The notes beneath the pieces are model-generated. The model was given only the letters and a program-made list of their open reading frames with translations. It did no database searches and was not told the origin of the DNA. From contig NW_020290004.1 in assembly GCF_003144195.1 (NCBI RefSeq), positions 420,142 to 484,141 of the forward strand: 64,000 nucleotides of DNA, written 5' to 3'. Shown here in pieces: positions 21,736 to 34,066 of the stretch. This DNA comes from Ceraceosorus guamensis (lineage: Eukaryota > Basidiomycota > Exobasidiomycetes > Ceraceosorales > Ceraceosoraceae). Position numbers and translations under genes: made by a program. Position 1 is the first letter of the stretch; the number at the start of each line of letters is the position of its first letter.

Positions 21736-23417
21736 GAGCCCATCCTGAATTCAGGGCAAGGATGTGAAGCTCCATTGGCTGTCAAACTATGCTGCATGAG
21801 CAAAAGCTGTGTGAGGAGCACTTCGCATGAAGAACAGAAGAACCACAGGATCGCAAAAGATGCCACTGGCAGACAGCAAGCAAGTCAAGCGCAATTGGGA
21901 CAGAGAGCTAAATGCTGTCCAAGACCTAGTCAGGTGCCTGGAGGCAGAGGGCAAGGTCTCTGTGCACACATTTCATGCTGCTTTCCCTTCCGACGCACAT
22001 TGCCAGACAGGGTGCCTGTGTTGCTTTACCAAAGTACAGCTAGCCATAGAAGGTGGAGGGCGGTGATCAAGATCGACAATTTGGGTGATCCAGACAGTCT
22101 CCTGAAATCCCTCAAAATACGGTTTAGTCAAAGATCATGTACACATCTGCAAAGCATTGCTTTCATCAAGAAGGCTTCCTCCAGCCCAGTTGCCTGCTCA
22201 AGTCTGCGATGAAGAGACTGCAGCGCCCAGCAAGGCTGCAAGGGTGGCAGCTCCTACTGTCGACTGCTTTCGAGGTTGAAGTCGGTTTGAGTCCAGCAAT
22301 GAGTGAACTTACCTTTGGAGGGCATGCGGCAGACTCCCGCTCCATGCTCCTTCCTCTCAGGCTTCCATGCGGCCGCATCTCATAACACTCACGACTCGTG
22401 ACCCACTCGCAACGCCTACGCTCCCTATGCATGGAAGCGGCTGCACAGAGAATCGATGGTGCAGCGCAGGTCGCACGCCTTATTGAAATGTGAATGACCG
22501 GCCGTGACGCGTGTCAGCTGCAGGGGCTGCAATTGGTGCATGATTTCTTCCCGTCGTGCATCTCTCTGCAGCTCGAGGGCGGGAGGCGCACTCGTGATTT
22601 CTTGGGTTCACATTCAAGCTCGTATCCGCGCTGCCTCATCTAACCATCCATCATGTATGCAGGTGAGTCGCGAGGCAACAGCAGGTACACACCTGGGCTA
22701 AGTAGGGTTTGCGGGCCCCCGTCGAGGTACGTTTGTATGTTTGTTGCTGACGCCCTGTTGCTGGTTGTGCTCGCGCTTGTACGCGCCAAGCTGCTGCAGA
22801 TGCAGCTCTTACCGGACGAACCGGTACCGTATACCACAGAGCGGAATGCCAGCTCCCAGGTACTCGGAACGCTTGCACAGCATACACGATTCTTGATTGG
22901 CAGGGATCGATCTTGTGCTTGTCGTACAGTCACAGTGTAGAGATGCAGGCTGTGTACGCAGTCGCGAGGCACTGGAGCAATGTCACTTGTTCCGCAAAGC
23001 CTTTGCTCGATCCCGATCAGGCGCTATGGTACTGTGCCCACCGGCCAACGTAGCCCATCCATCAGGTCGCGCCGACACGCCGATAGGGCGCTTGCGACTT
23101 CAACCTCTCCCACCTGCCGCCGGCCTTTCCGCTTTTGGCTTTTGATGTATCGCACTTGCCCCCTTTGCTACGCCCCGCTTACCGTCTCACATTCGACCCC
23201 CACAACCCCCATCCTTTCGCTCCAGTGCTCATTCCCTACCCATCCAGTCACTCTTTTCTATCCAAGATATCTTAACGAGCCGACGGGGCAGGTCTGCGCA
23301 AGACCCTGCAATCCTCAGGCGGCTCCAATCATCCTATTGACGGCAGCTTGATCGTGACAAGTCTTGCGCGGCGTGAAGCGCTCTACCACTACCACCTTCC
23401 TTTTCCTGAGAACCAGA
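21736..23417. other. Decayed tail then hydrolase upstream region; no gene recognised
   Basis: To about 22250 the DNA stays CpG-poor and remnant-like. After 22260 it becomes CpG-rich and ordinary. A near copy of the ACTCGTGACT motif is at about 22384-22400. Pyrimidine-rich DNA at 23100-23260 probably belongs to the promoter of the hydrolase gene. Short frames here (for example 22653-22940) have no recognisable content. Confidence 0.4.
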
Positions 23418-24629
23418 ATGCGCTTCTCGTCTCCTCTACTCCTGGCCACAAGCCTGGTCTTGCTGGGCACCGCGAGCCCTGCCATCGCAGCCTTGAAGAC
23501 ATGCACGACCAACCATTGGACAGTGCAAGGCTCAGTGAAGCCATACTATCAGTCCTCGGGCGCGAACGTGCAAATCGGAGCCGATGGTGGATGGGTGTCG
23601 CTTCCGACGGGCAAAGCAGTGTGCGGATCCAAGCTGCTACGCACTACTTTCAAGGTTGGTGCTGGGTTGACGGTGCCACTTTATGTGTCTGAAGACACGG
23701 ATGATGCCAATGTGGAGAGGGTAGTGATTGGCTCTGCTGCCAAGGGCAGGGATGGGTGGTACTACTTCAACTCTCTCACCAACGCTCGAAACAAGGCAGC
23801 TGGCAATTTGGCTGGAATCGATGAGAAGCGCATCGCGGTGCTCGTTCCACAGTTCATGAACACAGCAGACAAGGAGGCCGGTTCTGCATCTGCCACCGAC
23901 CTCCTCTTCAAGGGCTTGAGCTGGTCGTCTGGCTCCAACGGTGTCGGGGCTGGTTCCACAATATCCTCTTTTGACGTCCTAGACAGTTTGGTTAATCTGG
24001 CCAAGTCACGATACCCCAAAGCGACGAAAATCATCTTTGCCGGGCACAGTCTTGGAGCGCAGGCCATCAACCGCTACTCGACTCTCAGGAAGGGCGCCGA
24101 TGGAAGCGTACCTTCGCTAGAGTACTTCATTGCCAATCCGGGCTCCTGGCTGTGGATCACGCCGGATGTGCCCGTGCCAGATGCGACTTGCGACAAGGCT
24201 GCGCACGAGTACAAGTACTTTGTGAAGCGCGGCGACTCGAAGCTTCCGCCTTACGCGCGCACCGATGTCGACTTGCTAGATCAGAGGGGTGTGTTGTCCA
24301 GGTATGCAGCTCGCAAGGTGCACGTTGCTGTCGGACAAAAGGACTATGGCCCTGGAGATACTTCGTGCGCTGCAGGCACGCAAGGCAAAAATCACCGACA
24401 ACGTGGAAGACTGTACGTCGAGGCGATCAAGAAGGCTCTGGGAGGTAGCTTGCCGGCTAGCTGGACCTACGACATCATTCCTCGATGCAGCCACGATCCG
24501 GACTGCATGTTTGGCAGCGATCTTGGCATTGCTAGGCTCTTCACGGACGGATACCCTGGCTTCGTACCCAAGAACACCCAGAAGAGTCGTCGAAGCGCTC
24601 ACAAGTCGCATCAAGCAGCCGACTACTAA
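23418..24629 (+). CDS. Secreted alpha/beta-hydrolase (serine esterase-like), 403 aa, single exon
   Basis: Predicted extracellular serine hydrolase. The ATG at 23418 was chosen over the upstream in-frame ATG at 23364 because it starts a clean signal peptide (MRFSSPLLLATSLVLLGTAS, cleavage near AIAA). The nucleophile elbow GHSLG places the catalytic serine at about residue 211, after a beta-strand/turn TKIIFAGHSLG. Candidate acid and histidine residues lie in the C-terminal third (for example the CSHDPDCMFG region) but I cannot assign them safely. Six or more cysteines fit disulfides in a secreted protein. The C-terminus is basic (KKSRRSAHKSH-like). No intron is needed, unusual in this window. 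Substrate unknown; cutinase-like or lipase-like roles are possible but unproven. Confidence 0.85.
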   Translation: MRFSSPLLLATSLVLLGTASPAIAALKTCTTNHWTVQGSVKPYYQSSGANVQIGADGGWVSLPTGKAVCGSKLLRTTFKVGAGLTVPLYVSEDTDDANVERVVIGSAAKGRDGWYYFNSLTNARNKAAGNLAGIDEKRIAVLVPQFMNTADKEAGSASATDLLFKGLSWSSGSNGVGAGSTISSFDVLDSLVNLAKSRYPKATKIIFAGHSLGAQAINRYSTLRKGADGSVPSLEYFIANPGSWLWITPDVPVPDATCDKAAHEYKYFVKRGDSKLPPYARTDVDLLDQRGVLSRYAARKVHVAVGQKDYGPGDTSCAAGTQGKNHRQRGRLYVEAIKKALGGSLPASWTYDIIPRCSHDPDCMFGSDLGIARLFTDGYPGFVPKNTQKSRRSAHKSHQAADY

Positions 24630-26219
24630 GTACTAAGCCACTGTTGCTCCAGAGATGCAGCCTCTTTCTTTGGCTGTTCGATTCTCAGGCTGTATTTCAC
24701 GCTTGAGCTCGAGAAGCACTCGCCTTGCCCCTTGCCTAACGGCGCCCATTGCCATTTGCTTAGACCTTGCGCCCTTTCACCGCGCAACATACCATTCGAT
24801 TCGAGGCCCCGGGAGGCTCCCCACCTTGCTTGTATGATCACACCCCGAGACTGCACCCAATGCTCGTCGCGATGCTCGCGACTCGAGATGCAATGAGATG
24901 CTTGAGCATGTGATTCGCGGTGTGCGCCTGCCAAGTCCGGTGTTGGAGATGCGACCTGCGCCGAGGTCACCTCGGAGGTCACCTCGTGCCCTGTCAATAG
25001 CAGGTGGATGAAGGAGTATTCGCATCGATTGTCAAAGCGGACCATCGCTCTGCCAAATCGAGACGGCGATGGGCAAGATGATTGGTAGGTTCCGGGCTCG
25101 AAGATTGCCCTCATCACTTGACTGTTCGGAAATGCGGACTTTTTAGCTTCGGAGATCCAAGATGTTGATGTGAAGGACGTAGACAGACAGACACGTGACT
25201 GGCATTGCCAACGTGCCGTGCACGTCAGTTCCTCCGCGGAGAAGACCACAGCGCAGCGATATATGCGAAAATTCGCGGCCATTTCCGTGCAGCAACATCG
25301 ACTTCAGGCACTCCAACTGCGTCTGGCGTCACCGCCTGCACGCAATGCGTGATTCTGCGGAAAGACTCTCGCGCATCATATGGCGATCGAGTGGGGCGCA
25401 AATCTCGAACCAGAATCACGTGAATGCTATACAGCCAGGGTGGCTGATGCTTGCATCGCACGCACGCGCGAGCGGCATCACGTCTTCGAGCAGCCTGATT
25501 TCGCAACGCAAATTTGGAGACTGCTCTCGAGCCTGTATCTGAGAGCGGCCGCGTATGTGCCTGGTGATGAAATCAGACTTTGGAACTCAGCAGACAGGCG
25601 AGAGGGCTAGACATCAATTTTGGGCTGCACCGTCTTCATCTTTCGTGATTTCCGTATCGGTCCATTCAAAGCCGTCGACAGAACTCCAAACTGCTCCCTG
25701 TGGAGCTGTCTTAAGCGGCAAAGGAGAAGCGACATCTAGCACGAGCTCCTCAAATGCTCCTGCTCCGACGCGCAGCTATCTCAACGCAGCTTGGGCAGTG
25801 CGGAGACAGCGCATCCACTCCATTCTGCACTCGTTCCCTCGTCTAGCTGCGACGGTGCAGTCGCAGACCACAGAACCCTGCATTCCGCTCCCACAGCTCC
25901 ACGTCATCTCACCACTTGCTCGTCGTCATCGGCGAGATCACGGTTGCAGACGTGACTCTGGGGTGCATGGATCAGATCCTCAGCGCATTCAACCCACTCA
26001 CCAGCAGCGCTCGAAGCATCAAGCAAGCTCGTCACCACAGCATCTTCATCTCGTGATTGCGACCAAGTCTGTGCGCGATCGCTCACCGAATTCAGTCCCA
26101 AGCTCGAGCTCTAACCCCGGACCCCGACACCTGAAGGTCAAGCCGCGTTCTTAAAGTGGGTCCTGACAACAGACTGCATCGTTCTGGGGATACATGCTGT
26201 CCACTTGCCACGCTGATCC
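24630..26219. other. Intergenic, no gene recognised
   Basis: Includes an open frame of about 200 codons at 25555-26154, Ser/His/Arg-rich with no domain, low-complexity in places and without a convincing start; it is not called. No RNA gene or repeat stands out. The distal part is the promoter region of the F-box gene. Confidence 0.45.
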
Positions 26220-26227
26220 TTTATAAG
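26220..26227 (+). promoter_or_regulatory. TATA-like element of the F-box gene
   Basis: The phrase tttataagg lies about 290 bp upstream of the ATG at 26515, a plausible core promoter distance in this genome given similar elements before the GH3 gene and KEP-like gene 2. Confidence 0.35.
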
Positions 26228-26514
26228 GAAGTCAGGCGGAGACAGCAACTCGGACGAGGGTTAATTCACATCCATCACCGTGCAAGATACTTCATCCACT
26301 CTGGCACGGAGTGGCGCCGACAAACTCATCGGAGCGCCTGTCAAGCCACAGCCAGTACGACGTCGAGTACTCTTATCTCGCAAACGATCGTCTTGCGACG
26401 ACTCGCGCCACCGTCGTCCTCGCCTGTCCAACCGCCTCACAATAACGAGCGCGCCCGCTTCGAGTCGCGGCTGTCTTGCACAGAGAGATCATCGCAAGCT
26501 AGAGTCTCGGCAGA

Positions 26515-29500
26515 ATGGCTAATCAAAGAGCGTCCGGCTCAGGCTGGTATCAGAGGGAGCCTCCGCCGCTGGCCAGCATCCCGACTGATTGCGATACGCC
26601 AGCTGGCTACAAGTGTCTGCAAGAGAAGCTGTCCGCAAGCTCGGGCCGTGATTCCAACTCACCACCGACTAGTGCCAGTGCACACGCCGACGAGGCAGAT
26701 ATCCTCTCTCTACCTAGTGCCGCCAATGAAGCTAATCTGAAGCGTAGCGCGGGGGTTACTTTTGCTGCCTTACCAGCAGAACAGCAGCCGCGTCACATCA
26801 TAGCCACGCCACACTCGCAATCCTCCTCACACACTCAATTGGAAGGGCCACTTGCATCCGATCCGACTACGATGACGCAAACCAGCGACCCTTCCTCGCA
26901 GCGTAGAGATTCTGGCAGCAGTCACGCCACCACAAACGAGGACCGCATGAGCCAGAGTACTGGAGATGCAGCTTTGGACATCATTGCTGAGATGGCGCGC
27001 GCCGGACCATCCACCCCACTGATCCCTCCGCCTTCTCGACGGTTGTGCGTTCGACACCAGCGTATGGCCGATGAGCCTACAACAGCTAAATTGCAAAAGG
27101 TGAGTCCGCACCGCGGTAATCGGGGCGTATTGGGTCTCGTGGGCGACGATCAGGCCACCCTCCATCGTGGCTCAGTGAGGTTGCGCAGGTCGTGCGGTGG
27201 TGGGCTGTCCGTCCTTCTTGACAATGGACAGCTTTGCCCGTCGTGGAAGCTATGGACTCTGTCCATGCTTGCAAAGACTCTGCAATATCGTTTGGATCCA
27301 GTTTGAGGCCGCGCTCCGGTCTTCTACGAAGCGTAGCCATAAAAGCGATCCTACATACATAAACGACGCGACGCTGACGACGCCGAGGCAGGTTCGCTGA
27401 CACCTTCGCTGCTCTGGCACAACCATGACAGTCCATTGAATCTCTACCTCTAGCAGATCAGCAAGCGGTTAATACCGTGTGGACCCTCTTCTCGTCGTCG
27501 CCTGCATCGAGAAGAGCACTCATTCTGCAAGGACTCTTGACCATGTGCTGTTTCAGCCAACTATCCCTGTTATCGTCCGAGCTGGCACTGGCGATTCGCA
27601 TCGACCCTTTTTCGCTCTTTCCACGCGAGATCTCGCTGAAGGTGCTCGGCTACGTCGATGCCATGTCCCTTGGACGTGCTGCCCAGGTCTCCCGCACCTG
27701 GCGGGCTCTGGCAGATGACGACCTGCTGTGGCGCAACATGTGCGAGCAACACATTGAGCGCAAATGCGAAAAGTGCGGATGGGGTTTGCCTCTACTCAGC
27801 GAGCGACGAAGACGCGCCAAACCCAGCACCCCTTTGACCATCACACCGTCCGGCGATGCGGCAACGGGTGTGCCTTCACCAACGAATGGCAACGGCACGC
27901 TGAAGAGAAGCATCACTGCCGCAAAAAATGCCGCTGCGCAAGAACGTCATGCCAGAGCAGATAGCAATGCTGGATCGGCTGCCCCCTCACCATCAGTACA
28001 GTATGCCTCGATCGATTCGGAAGAGGCTGCAGCAGGCAGCTCGAGCAACGCTGAGGCGGGATCGTCCTCCACGCGACCTTCCAAGAGACCGCGCCTAACG
28101 TCTGAGGCCACCTCAGCTAGCGCGGAGAGTGCTGCTGCAGCAGCTGCGACCGCCCTCATCACGCCACCTCATTCCGCAGCGTTGTCGCACGCAACTCGAC
28201 CATGGAAGTCTGTGTACTGCGAGCGCCTGGCCATCGAGCGCAACTGGCGCAAAGGTCGCTACACCAGTCGGGTGCTACGAGGACACAAGGACGGTATCAT
28301 GTGCCTACAATTCTCCGATCATCTGGCTCACCCACAATTTCCGGTCCTGATCACCGGATCGTACGACCGAACCGCTCGCGTTTGGAATCTGGACACGGGC
28401 GCGGAGCTACGTGTGCTCAGAGGCCACTCGAGAGGGGTTCGCTGTTTGCAGTTTGACGAGGCCAAGCTGATCACGGGCTCCATGGACCGCACTCTCAAGA
28501 TCTGGAATTGGCGTACTGGATCATGCATTCGGACGCTTGAAGGTCATACAGAAGGCATCATCTGTCTCAACTTCAACGAAGACACTCTCGCCAGTGGCAG
28601 TGCAGATTCAAATATCAAGATCTGGAACTTCAAGAATGGAGAGTGTTATACCTTGCGTGGCCATACCGACTGGGTGAACTCAGTTCTACTGTGGTCAGGG
28701 CCCGCATCTGGAGGTTCACACGCTACCAAGACCAACTCTGCTGCCGGGGGCGCACCTACCAACTGGAACGACGGTGAATTACGCGCCGACGGCGAGCGTA
28801 GCACCAGCGCCGGTGCATCTGCATCTGCAGCTAGTTTCGTCTTCAGCGCCAGTGACGACGGCACCATCCGACTTTGGGATCTCGAGTTGAGAGAGTGCCT
28901 GTTGAACCTCGACGGACATGTCGCCCAGGTGCAAAGCATTAAGCTCGTCATGCTACCGCATGATGTCGTGGACAAGCTTGCTCAAGGCGAAGGCGGATCC
29001 GACGATCAAACCACTCGAAGAGGATCGCAGCATCGTATCGCACGGCAAGGCGAGAATGATCGTGGGGCGAATGTATCGAACTCCATGGACGGAGTTGCTG
29101 GAAGTGTCGCTTCGTCCTCGTCATCCAGCGGAGCTTCGACCTGCGGCTACAATGCCTCTGTGGTTCCCGGGGGCCGCGAACCGAACGGTGGGTTCGCACC
29201 GGCCATGCCTGAGCGACACTACAACAACGTCGCCAGCAGATCCGCTTCGAACTCTATCACTCGCAAGCCTATCGATCCTCAACTTGCCCGACTTCATAGT
29301 CGTTTGCACAAAGCGGGACTCGCACCAGCTCTGCCGCTGGACGCTGAAGAGGGCGACATTGAGAAACGCCGTCGCGGGGCTAGTACCGACGCATCTGGCC
29401 ACGGCGCTGGAGGCGGCACTCGGGCGGTTCTCTACTCCGGCTCTCTTGACAACTGCATCAAAGCCTGGGACATTGAGAGCGGTGGGAAATGCGTGCGCAC

Positions 29501-29729
29501 GCTCTTTGGCCACACGCTCGGCGTCTGGGCAGTGGATTGCGATACCAGAAGACTGGTCAGCGTCTCGCATGATCGCACCATCAAGACTTGGAGCGCTAGC
29601 TCCGGCGCTTGCGAGCTGACTTTGGTCGGACCAAGAGGAGCTACCACTTGCGTTCAGCTTGCAGACGATAAGATCGTCTGCGCCGGCGACGACACCGAGA
29701 TCAGAGTCTTCGACTTTTCCGAGCACTGA
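26515..29729 (+). CDS. F-box/WD40 protein, Met30/SconB/Pof1 type, 960 aa, 2 exons
   Basis: Substrate receptor of an SCF ubiquitin ligase; the family (yeast Met30, Aspergillus SconB, fission yeast Pof1) controls sulfur assimilation by targeting the activating transcription factor. Exons 26515-27099 and 27432-29729, intron phase 0. Exon 1 is a Ser/Thr-rich disordered N-terminus ending with RLCVRHQRMADEPTTAKLQK. Exon 2 opens with the family's pre-F-box helix (ASRRALILQGLLTMCCFSQL), then the F-box (LFPREISLKVLGYVDAMSLG) and the cysteine motif KCEKCGWGLPLL. After a ~130-residue Ala/Ser-rich linker come seven WD repeats, starting VLRGHKDGIMCLQF; a roughly 150-residue low-complexity insertion splits blades 5 and 6. 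It ends FDFSEH. The assignment to the Met30 branch rests on the CGWGLPLL and pre-F-box motifs. Confidence 0.93.
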
Positions 29730-30147
29730 ATGTGCCGATGCGGCTCGATGACTCTTCGCGAACACCTTTTCATGGCCCAGAACCACGTCGAGTCCACTTT
29801 CTCCCTTTTTCTGGCGGCCTCGATGCGTCTTTTCACCGTCCAAAGGTGCTCGCGTCGTCGCCTGACACCCATTCACCATGTACACTACGATCAAGGCCGA
29901 CTACCTGTATTCCAGCATCCTTGGCACGCGAGCTTTTTCCGAGCTGGTCTGGGCCTCCCATGTCTCTCGACGTGCGCTGCTTGAAACTACGCACACTCGT
30001 CGCGGTAATGTCATATCTGCGAACGTCAAGCTTGCAAGCGATGATTTGATCGAAAGGTTAGAGAGTTAGGTCTGTCATTGCGAGCATGTAAACGTAGGAT
30101 AGATAGGTCCCTAGGACAGGGAGGTCGTCGTAGAGAATGAAGGACCC
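29730..30147. other. Convergent spacer
   Basis: Between the F-box gene (+) and the Sec14 gene (-). No coding content recognised; must hold both 3' UTRs. Confidence 0.45.
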
Positions 30148-30270
30148 AGCGTTGCAGGTAAGTAGGACTGCTGGGGAACGCTTGGATCAGGCGGTAGCTT
30201 TGCCCAGCGTTGCAGGTGACTAGGGCTGCTGGGGGGCAACGCTCGCATCAGGCGGTAGCTTTGCCCATGA
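30148..30270. repeat. 58-61 bp tandem duplication over a stop codon
   Basis: AGCGTTGCAGG occurs at 30148 and 30206, and GCGGTAGCTTTGCCCA at 30191 and about 30252. The second copy contains the final codons and stop of the Sec14 gene (minus strand stop at 30250-30248); the first lies directly in the 3' UTR, repeating the same stop-codon region. Confidence 0.85.
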
Positions 30271-32167
30271 GCTTGCTGAATCGTCTGCCCAGCGTGCCCA
30301 TCTTGCTTTCCGACCCTTGTTCGTTGGTGGAAGGTGCCTTTGCAGCCTCGGTGCCATTGACCCGTTGTTGAGCAGGCTCGGCAGCTGATGCGCTCGTTTC
30401 AGCAGGCTCTTTCTCCGCAGACTCGCTGCCATTGTTTGCGACCTGCGAGACGGCAAGCGAAAGCATTGTCAGTGGCGTTGAAAGAAATTTCGAAAGCCCT
30501 CATCGCCGAGCACTCACAGCTTCTTTGTTCTCTGCTGCCGCGCCAGTCTCTGTCTTCTCGGCTTCTTTATTGTCCGGCTCTTCGCTATTTGCCGCCGCCG
30601 CCGGCGCTGAAGGCTGCTCGCTGCTCGACTGCTTCACATCATCGCCTTCCAGCTCTCGAGCAATCTTCTCTTCTCCATAGAGTGCGATCCAATCGCGTTC
30701 GGCCAAAGCCTTTTCGGATCGCTTCGCAGCCTCTTCGGGACTGCTGGTGCCGCTTTCGATCTCCTTGATCTCTCTTCTGAGCGTAGCTGCGCAAGTCCTC
30801 CTACCCACGATGTGAATCTGTACAGAGCCATCTTTCTGCTCGTACCGCCAAGTGACTTTGCCTTGCCCATCCAGCACACCCTGTCGGTGAGCAACGGTCT
30901 TGCCGCGAGAGTAGGGCTCCAACTCGAATTGAGCCACGCGCAACTTCAGGATCAGAAGCTTGCGCTTCTTGATCGTCTCTTCGCTAGCGCCACCTTTTGC
31001 CCACTCCCTAGTGACCTGCTCAAACTCCTGCGCGAGCGACATGTAGTGGTCGAACCTCTTCTTTCTCTCTTCTGTATCCTTTTGCAAGTCGTTCTCGTGA
31101 GGATCAGGCTCAATGTACTCGAATTCCGTAACCATATCTCCTCCGATCTTGCTGACAAGTCGAGAGGCTGGCACGTGCTTTGCGAAATCCTGAGGCTTGG
31201 AGGTGAAGACTACCTTCTCCCTGACCACAGGATCCAAGAGAGGACGAAGAATAGACCAGATGGGCTTGAAGATGTAAGGCGCATTGTGAATGTAGAAAGT
31301 GCCCAGGGACTCTGGGTAGTAGCTGGATAGGACCTTGACGATGAAGAGGACGCACGGGAAATCCATATTCTTCAGTCCAAAGCCAGTCAAGTCGAAGAAG
31401 AGCACCACCTTGTCGCTGGGAGGGCACATGAGCAGCCTAGCAGTCTCCACAGCAAAGATGACATACTTTTGCAACTGCGCCTGAGGTTGGCCCCAGAGCT
31501 GATGGATCTTGACGTGAATGTAGATCATGGGCTGCTCGTTGAGACTGCTCCCATTGCTGTACGTCTTGCCGCTTCTCATCTGGGTCAAGAAGTGCGTCAT
31601 CTTCTCCCCTGCTCCCAGCTCTCCCATCTCCACCAGCGACTCGACGTCATTGTTCAATCTCCAGTGCATGCATGCTGCCAGCATCGCCACCGCCCTGCTC
31701 ACATCCCATTTTCTAGCCCTAAGGAACCTGAGCATGCCAGAATCGGGATTGTCCCCCTTGACGAATTGCCAGACTGCGCTTCTGAGCGCTTCGGGTCCAT
31801 ACTCTTTCTGAAGCGCGGTGAGCGCAGCTTGCTCCTCGGCCTGTTGCTGCCTCTCCTTTGCATTGTCATCCTTGGCAATGCCGGCATTCTTGGGATCAGC
31901 ATCCGCCTTGTCCGCGTCTTTGTCGACCTCGTCCGAAGGTAGCTCCTGCTTTTGAGCTCCCGTGCCTGCTCCATGCGCTTTCTCGATGACGTCCAAGAAG
32001 GCCAACCACATTTCCTTTAGCTTGGCTTCTTGCTCCGAGGTGAGGTTCCCGACGTAGCCTTCGTCGACGGGCACGGGCTGCTGAGGGATCTCGAGCACCT
32101 TTTCACCCTTGTACGTGCGCTCGATGGGCTGCGCCTGCGGTTTTTCATCTGCTTTGGTGTCTGCCAT
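30248..32167 (-). CDS. Sec14-like CRAL-TRIO lipid-transfer protein, 614 aa, 2 exons
   Basis: Predicted phosphatidylinositol/lipid transfer protein. Exons 32167-30518 and 30442-30248 on the minus strand, intron phase 0. The N-terminal ~130 residues are charged and Lys/Glu-rich (start MADTKADEKPQ). The CRAL-TRIO N domain follows (MLRFLRARKWDVSRAVAML), then the lipid-binding domain (KYVIFAVETARLLM, VVLFFDLTGFGLKNMDF, SSYYPESLGTFYIHNAPYIF, KPIWSILRPLLDPVVREKVVF, RLVSKIGGDM). A C-terminal extension contains a beta-rich stretch (KVTWRYEQKDGSVQIHI) possibly GOLD-like, then an Ala/Glu/Ser-rich tail. The start was set at the first Met of the conserved, continuously coding part; upstream in-frame sequence contains a poly-G run and looks like leader. 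The exact Sec14 subfamily is not assigned. Confidence 0.9.
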
Positions 32168-34066
32168 CTTGGTCGAAAGAGTGTGAGGCTTACGAGGGGT
32201 TGCTCGTGGTTGAATGAGGATATCTGAAGGTAAAGCGGACAGGATGGGATGAAGATGGCAAAAGGGGGTTGGGGGGGGGGGGGGGTGGCGAAGGGCAGGA
32301 GGTCGGGTCTTTTGAATTGTCTTCAGCGCTTTATAGACCGCCAAGATGGTGAAGCTTCCAGCTCGTCGAGGCAGCAGCACAGCAGTAGTCGTCATGATAT
32401 GTGAAGCGTTCATGAGGCTGTCAGAGCCAGAGCGCCATACAGCAAGTACCCACTCCTGCTGAGCAGTGCCAGTGCCAGTCCCACCACAACAGACGCTGCA
32501 CTCACGACTCAGACTGCACATCTGTCGGAGTATGCATGGTCAAGAGGTGATGCTTTTTGCCCGAAATAGCGTGAGGACGATCGAGCGGTTGCTGCACCTG
32601 CTAGCTGCTGCATGCACGTCTAGCCTTGCCGACGCGTGTGGGTACTCGTGACTGTACGGTACCAGCCCAGCGTGCATGGCAGCCTTGGGAGAGCCACAAG
32701 TCACGAGTGGAGGGAGCACTTTGATGATCGAGAGAAAAGATCCAGAGACACGAGAGGCAGGAATTAAGGCTTTGCTTGCTGATGCTGCTTGCAGGGTGCA
32801 CGGATCACGCTCGAGCAAGCAAGCAACCGCCCGCCAAGTCTCGAGTCCCCCGTTCTGTCGAGCCTTGGCCGCATGCATTTGCTCCAGCATGTGCTGTACC
32901 GGTACCAGCAGCAACATCAGCAGGACCGAGTCTGTCGTGAGTGAGACACAAGCCAGCATGCAGTCACGAGTCTGGAGCTGATGCGATGGTCGAGTACGTC
33001 ATCGTAAGTTGTCTGCTTCATGTGGGCACCCCCTCGACTCTTGACTCAGACTCGTGACTGTCCACACTTGAGTGGCGACTGACGAGCAGAGTCACATTAG
33101 ATGCAACCGACTTACTGACCCCACACTCAAAGACTCTTCTGGTTCTCATCTCCGGCCACGACTGGGGACATCCTTAGCGCGTCGCGGTGCACCGGATCAA
33201 TTCCTGTCTGCAGCAGCAGCATGCCCGAGGCTCGGTGATGATTAGAATCAAGGCGCTGTCTGCGAGTGGCTTTGTCAGTCTCGTCAAAGGACGACAGGTA
33301 GTGTGGGTATTTTCTCGCGTAGCGGCATTCACAATTCAAGACTCAACATACGGCTGGCTAAGCAGATGCGCCAATTGGAAGCGCTACGATGTTCTCAGCG
33401 TTCATATGGAGGCCCGATTCGGACCTTGCGCAGAATCGGACACGGTGATCGAGTCGCAGACAACCTGTAGACTGACATTCTGCTTACGAAACATTCGAGA
33501 GCGAGGTGTGATGTGCGAAGGACGACTGCTCCGTATGCGCGAGCATTAATCGGGAGGGTGAACCTGAAATCCCCTCAGAGACCTGCATGTGTGTAACCCG
33601 ATCCTTCTCATCGTCTTTACCCTGACTGAGAGCATCCTCTGGATACTACGTTGCATCCTTGGGATACTACGTTGCACCAGTCCATCGCTGCGCAACGCAC
33701 ACATTGTAGAGATGCACAGGACCGCTAGCATTTTGGCAAGCTCTTAGCTGCTCTCCTCGTCTCTCGCCTGCTATCATTCCGACCACAGCGAGTTGCTCCT
33801 AAATTCAAGGCATGCAGAGAAAGAGACAAGATCGACAAGAGGTCGTTCCTTCTGCTGTCCGTTGCTCTTTCCGACCGATGTAGTCGGACAAGTCACGACC
33901 ACGCTCACCTGAATTTTCGCTCGCATGTCCCCTTCCTCAAGACGCTTGGCGCTCCATGTCCACACGCTCCATCTCAAGGCGTCAATCGAGGTACAAATAC
34001 GATTTCGATGTGCAGTGCAGGCCTGACATAGAGTCATTCCAGTCTCTTCGACTCCGACGGTCTAGC
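32168..34066. other. Intergenic; motif-rich, no gene recognised
   Basis: Upstream of the Sec14 gene (minus) and downstream of DPM3 (minus). Contains four exact ACTCGTGACT/AGTCACGAGT motifs (32644, 32699, 32962, 33050), the densest cluster in the window, and the poly-G tract listed separately. No open frame with recognisable content. Confidence 0.5.
32271..32285. repeat. 15-nt poly-G tract
   Basis: Fifteen G on the plus strand (poly-C in the sense of the Sec14 gene), about 105 bp upstream of its ATG, so in the 5' leader or promoter. Length variable by slippage and prone to sequencing error. Confidence 0.95.

Noticed and set aside
25555-26154. About 200-codon plus-strand frame upstream of the F-box gene
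   Set aside because: Ser/His/Arg-rich without domain, start context or splice partners; likely chance in GC-rich DNA.
29121-29894. 257-codon antisense frame in the 3' half of the F-box gene
   Set aside because: Opposite conserved WD repeats; no domain and unlikely composition.
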